The notes under the pieces were generated by a model, which saw only the letters and a list, made by a program, of their open reading frames with translations, was not told the DNA's origin and ran no database searches. From Peptoniphilus asaccharolyticus DSM 20463 (GTDB lineage Bacteria; Bacillota; Clostridia; Tissierellales; Peptoniphilaceae), in NCBI RefSeq assembly GCF_900176115.1, contig NZ_FWWR01000011.1:62001-126000 (forward strand): a stretch of DNA of 64,000 nt. Reading direction: 5' to 3'. Below are positions 60,367-64,000 of the stretch, piece by piece. The position numbers and the translations under genes were made by a program. Within the stretch, counting starts at the first letter, position 1. The number at the start of each line of letters is the position of its first letter.

Positions 60367-61046
60367 CAGTAGCAATTATAATTCCAAAAGAAAACTACAA
60401 TTTAGATGTGTTGAGAACACTTATGGTAAATGTAAAACCAGCTGTTAGCGATGTGTATGTGGTTGAGAACAATGTGAATAAAAACCAGCTGATAAAATCA
60501 GGCGTAATATTTATAGATGAAAGCAATGTAGACAACATTATCGTTAAGAATGAACGCAAATTTATATTTGAAGATTTGGTAGAAGATTTACTTAGAGTGA
60601 ATTATTTAGAACTTGAAAAGGACAGTACAAACGGAATTTTTAAAGTTAAAGATGGCTATTTTAAACTCATTTCATCTGAAGAAGAATCAGAAGAACATGA
60701 TGCTATAGGCGATATTCAAATGACTTGCCAAGTAAAGCTAACTCTTAACAAGAAGAGAAGGTTTTACGGCCCTGGAACTGCTCAACTATTGAATTTAATA
60801 GAGAGAACGCAATCAGTTAAGTCCGCTGCGACATCTATGAACATATCCTATTCAAAGGCACTACAGATGATAAGAACTGTAGAAAAAGGATTAGGATATC
60901 AGGTTGTAGAGAAGAAGCAAGGCGGAACTGGTGGTGGAGAAAGCTTTTTAACAGAAGAAGGAAAGGCTTTTGCAAGAAAATACGTAAAATTTAATTTGGA
61001 GGTTGAAGAATGCGTAAGAGAAATTTTCAAAAAATATTGGCAGTAA
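60363..61046 (+). CDS. ModE-like winged helix regulator with an N-terminal extra domain
   Basis: The product is 227 residues. The C-terminal about 100 residues are a ModE/LysR-type winged helix (NLIERTQSVKSAATSMNISYSKALQMIRTVEKGLG ... GGTGGGESFLTEEG). The N-terminal about 110 (MTVAIIIPKENYNLDVLRTLM) resemble a MobA-type nucleotidyltransferase without its Gly-rich GTP loop, so it may be a ligand sensor. It overlaps mogA by 4 bp and modA by 37 bp. Regulation of molybdate uptake is likely. Confidence 0.8.
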   Translation: MTVAIIIPKENYNLDVLRTLMVNVKPAVSDVYVVENNVNKNQLIKSGVIFIDESNVDNIIVKNERKFIFEDLVEDLLRVNYLELEKDSTNGIFKVKDGYFKLISSEEESEEHDAIGDIQMTCQVKLTLNKKRRFYGPGTAQLLNLIERTQSVKSAATSMNISYSKALQMIRTVEKGLGYQVVEKKQGGTGGGESFLTEEGKAFARKYVKFNLEVEECVREIFKKYWQ

Positions 61047-61783
61047 GTATGATGGTTATGTTAATTTTGACAGCTTGTCAAAATAAGCAAAACCAAGACA
61101 AAGTAGAGAAAGAAGCAAATCTCGAACCAATAACAGTGTCAGCGGCAGCTTCATTAAAAGAAACCATGGACGTAATAGGAGAAAAATATGACGAGACTGT
61201 TGAGTTCAACATGGGGGGATCAGGAACTCTTAGAACTCAAATAGAATCAGGCGCCCCAGTAGATGTATTTATAAGTGCATCAAAAGAGCATGTAAGTAAA
61301 CTTGAAGAAAAAAATTTAGTAAAAGAATCTCAAGATTTATTGAAAAATAAATTGGTTATAGTTGGTAAGGAAGATTTAAATTCACTTGATGACTTACTAA
61401 ATGTTGGGAAATTTGCAATCGGAGAACCTGAGTCAGTTCCAGCTGGTAAATATGCCAAAGAGGCTCTAACAAACTTAGGACTTTTTGAAAATATGCAAGA
61501 TAAAATTGTATTTGGCTCTGATGTTAGAAATGTACTTGAATGGGTTAAGAGCGGAGAAGTTGATTACGGTGTTGTATATAAGACAGACGCTTTAACTGCA
61601 AAAGATGATGTTGAAATCGTGTACGAATTTGAAGAGGGAACTCATAAAGACATAATCTATCCTGTTGCTCTTTTAAATGAAAAACCAGAATCAAAAAACT
61701 TCTATGACTACTTAAAAGGCGAAGAAGCTAAAAAAGTTTTTGAAGAATATGGATATGAGGTAATTGATGGAGTTAGTAAGTAA
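61010..61783 (+). CDS. modA: Molybdate-binding lipoprotein
   Basis: Total 257 residues. Lipobox LILTAC and the ModA fold: ITVSAAASLKETMDVIGEKY, FNMGGSGTLRTQIESGAPVDVFISAS, VFGSDVRNVLEWVKSGEVDYGVVYKTDA. GGAGG precedes ATG. It captures molybdate for ModBC. Confidence 0.94.
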   Translation: MRKRNFQKILAVSMMVMLILTACQNKQNQDKVEKEANLEPITVSAAASLKETMDVIGEKYDETVEFNMGGSGTLRTQIESGAPVDVFISASKEHVSKLEEKNLVKESQDLLKNKLVIVGKEDLNSLDDLLNVGKFAIGEPESVPAGKYAKEALTNLGLFENMQDKIVFGSDVRNVLEWVKSGEVDYGVVYKTDALTAKDDVEIVYEFEEGTHKDIIYPVALLNEKPESKNFYDYLKGEEAKKVFEEYGYEVIDGVSK

Positions 61784-62450
61784 TTCTATTTTATTTGCGA
61801 CTGTGGCTAGTATATTTACGTTTATACTAGCCATAATTGCAGCAAAAGTAGTTATAGAGAGAAAATCAAAAATTTTAGATATATTGTTTACACTGCCAAT
61901 GGTGCTTCCGCCGACGGTTGTGGGTTTCTTATTATTGATTGTCTTGGGGAATAATGGAATATTTGGAAAAGTATATAACACCCTTGGAGTTCAAATTCTA
62001 TTTACACCAATTGCAAACATAATAGCAGCTACAGTAGTGAGCTTTCCAATAATGTATAAAGGAGCTTATTCAACGTTTAAATCAGTTGATGAAGATTTAA
62101 TATTAGTGGCTAAGACTTTGGGACTATCTGAGATGAAAATATTTAGAAAAATCACATTGCCACTTTCTAAATACGGATTAGTTTCGAGCTTAATACTATC
62201 TTTTTCAAGGGCGCTTGGAGAGTTTGGAGCTACAATGATGGTGTCAGGGAACATAAAGGGAAGAACTCAAACTCTATCAACAGCAATTTACGCAGCCGTA
62301 CAAGCGGGAAATTATAAGCAAGCGTATAGTTTAGTGGCACTCGTTATTGTTTTAAGTACAGTGCTGATGTTTTTAACTATATTTTTTATGGAGATAATTT
62401 ATCATAACAAGTGCAACATAAATAAACTCATAGCTAATCAGCTGTGTTAA
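61767..62450 (+). CDS. modB: Molybdate ABC transporter permease, C-terminus replaced by IS sequence
   Basis: The frame is 227 residues from ATG 61767. Five or six helices with the ModB loop ALGEFGATMMVSGNIKGRTQT. It should end a few residues after FFME, as the unbroken sequence reads MEKK-stop and runs into modC; IS30 insertion at 62393 replaces the end by about 20 IS-encoded residues (IIYHNKCNINKLIANQLC). The transport core is intact, so it may still work. Confidence 0.92.
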   Translation: MELVSNSILFATVASIFTFILAIIAAKVVIERKSKILDILFTLPMVLPPTVVGFLLLIVLGNNGIFGKVYNTLGVQILFTPIANIIAATVVSFPIMYKGAYSTFKSVDEDLILVAKTLGLSEMKIFRKITLPLSKYGLVSSLILSFSRALGEFGATMMVSGNIKGRTQTLSTAIYAAVQAGNYKQAYSLVALVIVLSTVLMFLTIFFMEIIYHNKCNINKLIANQLC

Positions 62451-63508
62451 TATGTAAGTGACCAAACAAAACATATTAAAAGGAGTGATTAACTATGAGC
62501 TATAACCATCTTACCATAGAAGAAAGATCTTGTATTTACCAATTTTTAAATTTAGGAATGAGTATAAGGAAAATTGCACAAGCACTTAAAAGGTCACCTA
62601 GTACAATATCTAGAGAAATTAAAAGAAATTCATCTAAGATAAAAGTTAGTAGGGGAAGTTACACTAAGTACTTTCCGATAAAGGCAAATGATAAATATAT
62701 TGATAGAAGAAAAGACTGCCATAGAAAAAGTAAATTTTCTAAAGATGTTATTGATTATTTAACTGTAAAGATTAACGAACATTGGTCCCCTGAACAAATA
62801 TCAAATAGAAACACAAATGAGATTCATGAATTACCATCTACATCAACGATATATAGAATGATACACGCCAAAAAGCTGCCAAAAACTAGTATGAAAAATT
62901 TGAGAAGAAAAGCTAAATTTAAAAGGCCAGCAGAAAAAAGAGGAAAATTCAATGATAAAGGTAGAACAATTAAGAAAAGACCTAAAGAGATATACAGAAG
63001 GCAAGAATTAGGCCACTGGGAAGCAGATACAGTGGAATCAGGCAGATTAGATCATAAAAGGAAAAGTAGATGTTGTTTCGTAACTTTAGCAGAAAGAAAA
63101 TCTAGATATTATATAGCAATCCTAGTTGAAAATAGAAAGTCGGAAAGCGTAACACCAGCAATAATAAATGCATTAAAAGATTATCCAAAAGAATTAGTAA
63201 AAACAATAACCTTTGATAGAGGTAAAGAATTTTCAGAATTTGAGAAAATAGAAAAAGAATTAGGATGCAAAACTTATTTTTGTGATCCCTATTGTGCATG
63301 GCAAAAAGGTACAAATGAAAATAGTAACGGACTTTTGAGGGAGTTTTATCCTAAGGGTATGGATTTATCAGAAGTGAATATTGATGAATTAAATTATAAC
63401 TTAAGTTTAATGAATAATAGACCTAGAAAATGTATAAAATATAAAACACCTAAAGAAGAACTTTTTGGTCTCTTACCATAGGTGTTGCATTTGATTTGAC
63501 AATTCGTC
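62393..63508 (+). mobile_element. IS30-family element, copy 3 (intact), in the mod operon
   Basis: It is 1,116 bp with target duplications TGGA (62389-62392 and 63509-63512). It is inserted in the last codons of modB, right before the modC ribosome site. The element reads in the direction of the operon. Confidence 0.96.
62495..63481 (+). CDS. IS30-family transposase, copy 3
   Basis: The 328-residue product has the same sequence as copy 2: helix-turn-helix N-terminus and DDE core. AAAGGAG precedes ATG. Transcription from it could run on into modC. Confidence 0.97.
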   Translation: MSYNHLTIEERSCIYQFLNLGMSIRKIAQALKRSPSTISREIKRNSSKIKVSRGSYTKYFPIKANDKYIDRRKDCHRKSKFSKDVIDYLTVKINEHWSPEQISNRNTNEIHELPSTSTIYRMIHAKKLPKTSMKNLRRKAKFKRPAEKRGKFNDKGRTIKKRPKEIYRRQELGHWEADTVESGRLDHKRKSRCCFVTLAERKSRYYIAILVENRKSESVTPAIINALKDYPKELVKTITFDRGKEFSEFEKIEKELGCKTYFCDPYCAWQKGTNENSNGLLREFYPKGMDLSEVNIDELNYNLSLMNNRPRKCIKYKTPKEELFGLLP

Positions 63509-63518
63509 TGGAGAAAAA

Positions 63519-64000
63519 ATGACACTAAATGTAAATATAAAAAAGAAATTAGAAAATTTTGAATTGAATATTGATTTTAAAAACAATTCAAATAGAATAG
63601 GACTTTTTGGCCCATCAGGTGCTGGGAAAACTCAACTACTTAAAGGGATTGCGGGAATAACTGAATTGGACAGCGCTTATATAGAACACGATGGAAAGGT
63701 ATTTTATAGTTCTGATAAGACAATTAATATTCCAACACAAGAAAGAAAAATAGGCTATTTATTTCAAAACTATGCATTGTTTCCACATATGACCGTCAGG
63801 AAGCAAATAGAATTTGTATCAAAAGTAGAAAATCTTGAAGAATTGTATAAAAAATTCAAGATAGAGCATTTGCTTGAGTCAAAGCCAAAAAGCATAAGTG
63901 GTGGAGAAGCACAGAGAGTTGCCATGGTGAGAATGCTGGCGAGCAAAACAAATTTGATTTTGTTAGATGAACCATTTTCAGCAATGGATGTTAATTTAAA
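63519..64000 (+). CDS. modC: Molybdate ABC transporter ATP-binding protein (cut by window edge)
   Basis: The first 160 residues are visible: Walker A GPSGAGKT, Q loop GYLFQNYALFPHM, signature SGGEAQR and Walker B LILLDEPFSAMD. This fits ModC. Its GGAG ribosome site (63510-63513) overlaps the TGGA target duplication, so it is kept but separated from modB by the IS. Confidence 0.92.
   Translation, partial: MTLNVNIKKKLENFELNIDFKNNSNRIGLFGPSGAGKTQLLKGIAGITELDSAYIEHDGKVFYSSDKTINIPTQERKIGYLFQNYALFPHMTVRKQIEFVSKVENLEELYKKFKIEHLLESKPKSISGGEAQRVAMVRMLASKTNLILLDEPFSAMDVNL

Noticed and set aside
1-64000. CRISPR arrays, restriction-modification or toxin-antitoxin systems
   Set aside because: No regularly spaced repeat array was seen, and no gene product carries nuclease, methylase or recognisable toxin motifs.

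Overview
The window is about 30% GC and has strong Shine-Dalgarno sites, two T-box leaders, SLH and zinc-ribbon surface proteins, and the gene orders dnaX-ybaB-recR, rpsF-ssb-rpsR and coaX-dus. This fits a low-GC anaerobic Firmicute, most likely a Gram-positive anaerobic coccus of the Tissierellia/Peptoniphilaceae type. That placement is inference from gene content and protein flavour only.

Positions 1-1,614 are the right end of one integrative element: the C-terminal part of a LexA/CI-type repressor, a tyrosine integrase and a row of short repeats that look like integrase arm sites. A tRNA-Thr gene follows at 1,647-1,722. Its 3' part (1,678-1,724) is repeated at 11,026-11,072, so these are attL and attR of a second element of about 9.35 kb. 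The second element carries integrase, divergent repressor/Cro-like control, two tandem replisome-organizer genes, a DnaC-like loader, a capsid scaffold and a major capsid protein, then an ArpU/RinA-like regulator and its own sigma factor. It has no terminase, portal, protease, tail or lysis gene. It therefore looks like a phage satellite that builds its own shell but borrows packaging and tails. This is the most interesting system here. Its repressor also ends in an SSB-like C-terminal tip, its replication genes contain iterons, and a pseudoknot-capable RNA lies between two of its early genes.

From 11 to 24.6 kb the content is chromosomal: bioY, coaX, dus; an isoleucine-type T-box reading into a transporter, ilvE and an iron-type alcohol dehydrogenase; a zinc-ribbon membrane protein; a low-complexity lipoprotein; dnaX-ybaB-recR; and ftsH. 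From 24.7 to 26.4 kb there is a perfect 30-bp palindrome resembling paired ISL3-type ends, and a frameshifted IS1182-family element. From 26.5 to 39.7 kb lie a secreted-protein gene broken by a 20-bp tandem duplication, a MoxR ATPase/VWA pair, an SLH protein, an ECF sigma/anti-sigma pair, an MscS channel, mgsA, rpsF-ssb-rpsR, a frameshifted IS30 copy beside older IS30 remnants, and rpsD.

From 39.8 to 56.4 kb are a SAH/MTA-type deaminase, trpS, a T-box and valS, a zinc uptake operon (ZinT-like lipoprotein, ZnuA with an inserted domain, ZnuC, ZnuB), a flavodoxin with a Fur-like box, tRNA-Leu, an intact IS30 copy, polA-coaE, and a zinc metallopeptidase broken in a pentanucleotide repeat.

From 56.5 kb to the end is a molybdenum operon: xdhC, a MoeA-like gene, moaC, moaA, mogA, a ModE-like regulator, modA, modB and modC. 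It is interrupted by a third IS30 copy exactly at the modB/modC junction. The three IS30 copies have clear 4-bp target duplications and all sit one base beyond a run of six T.
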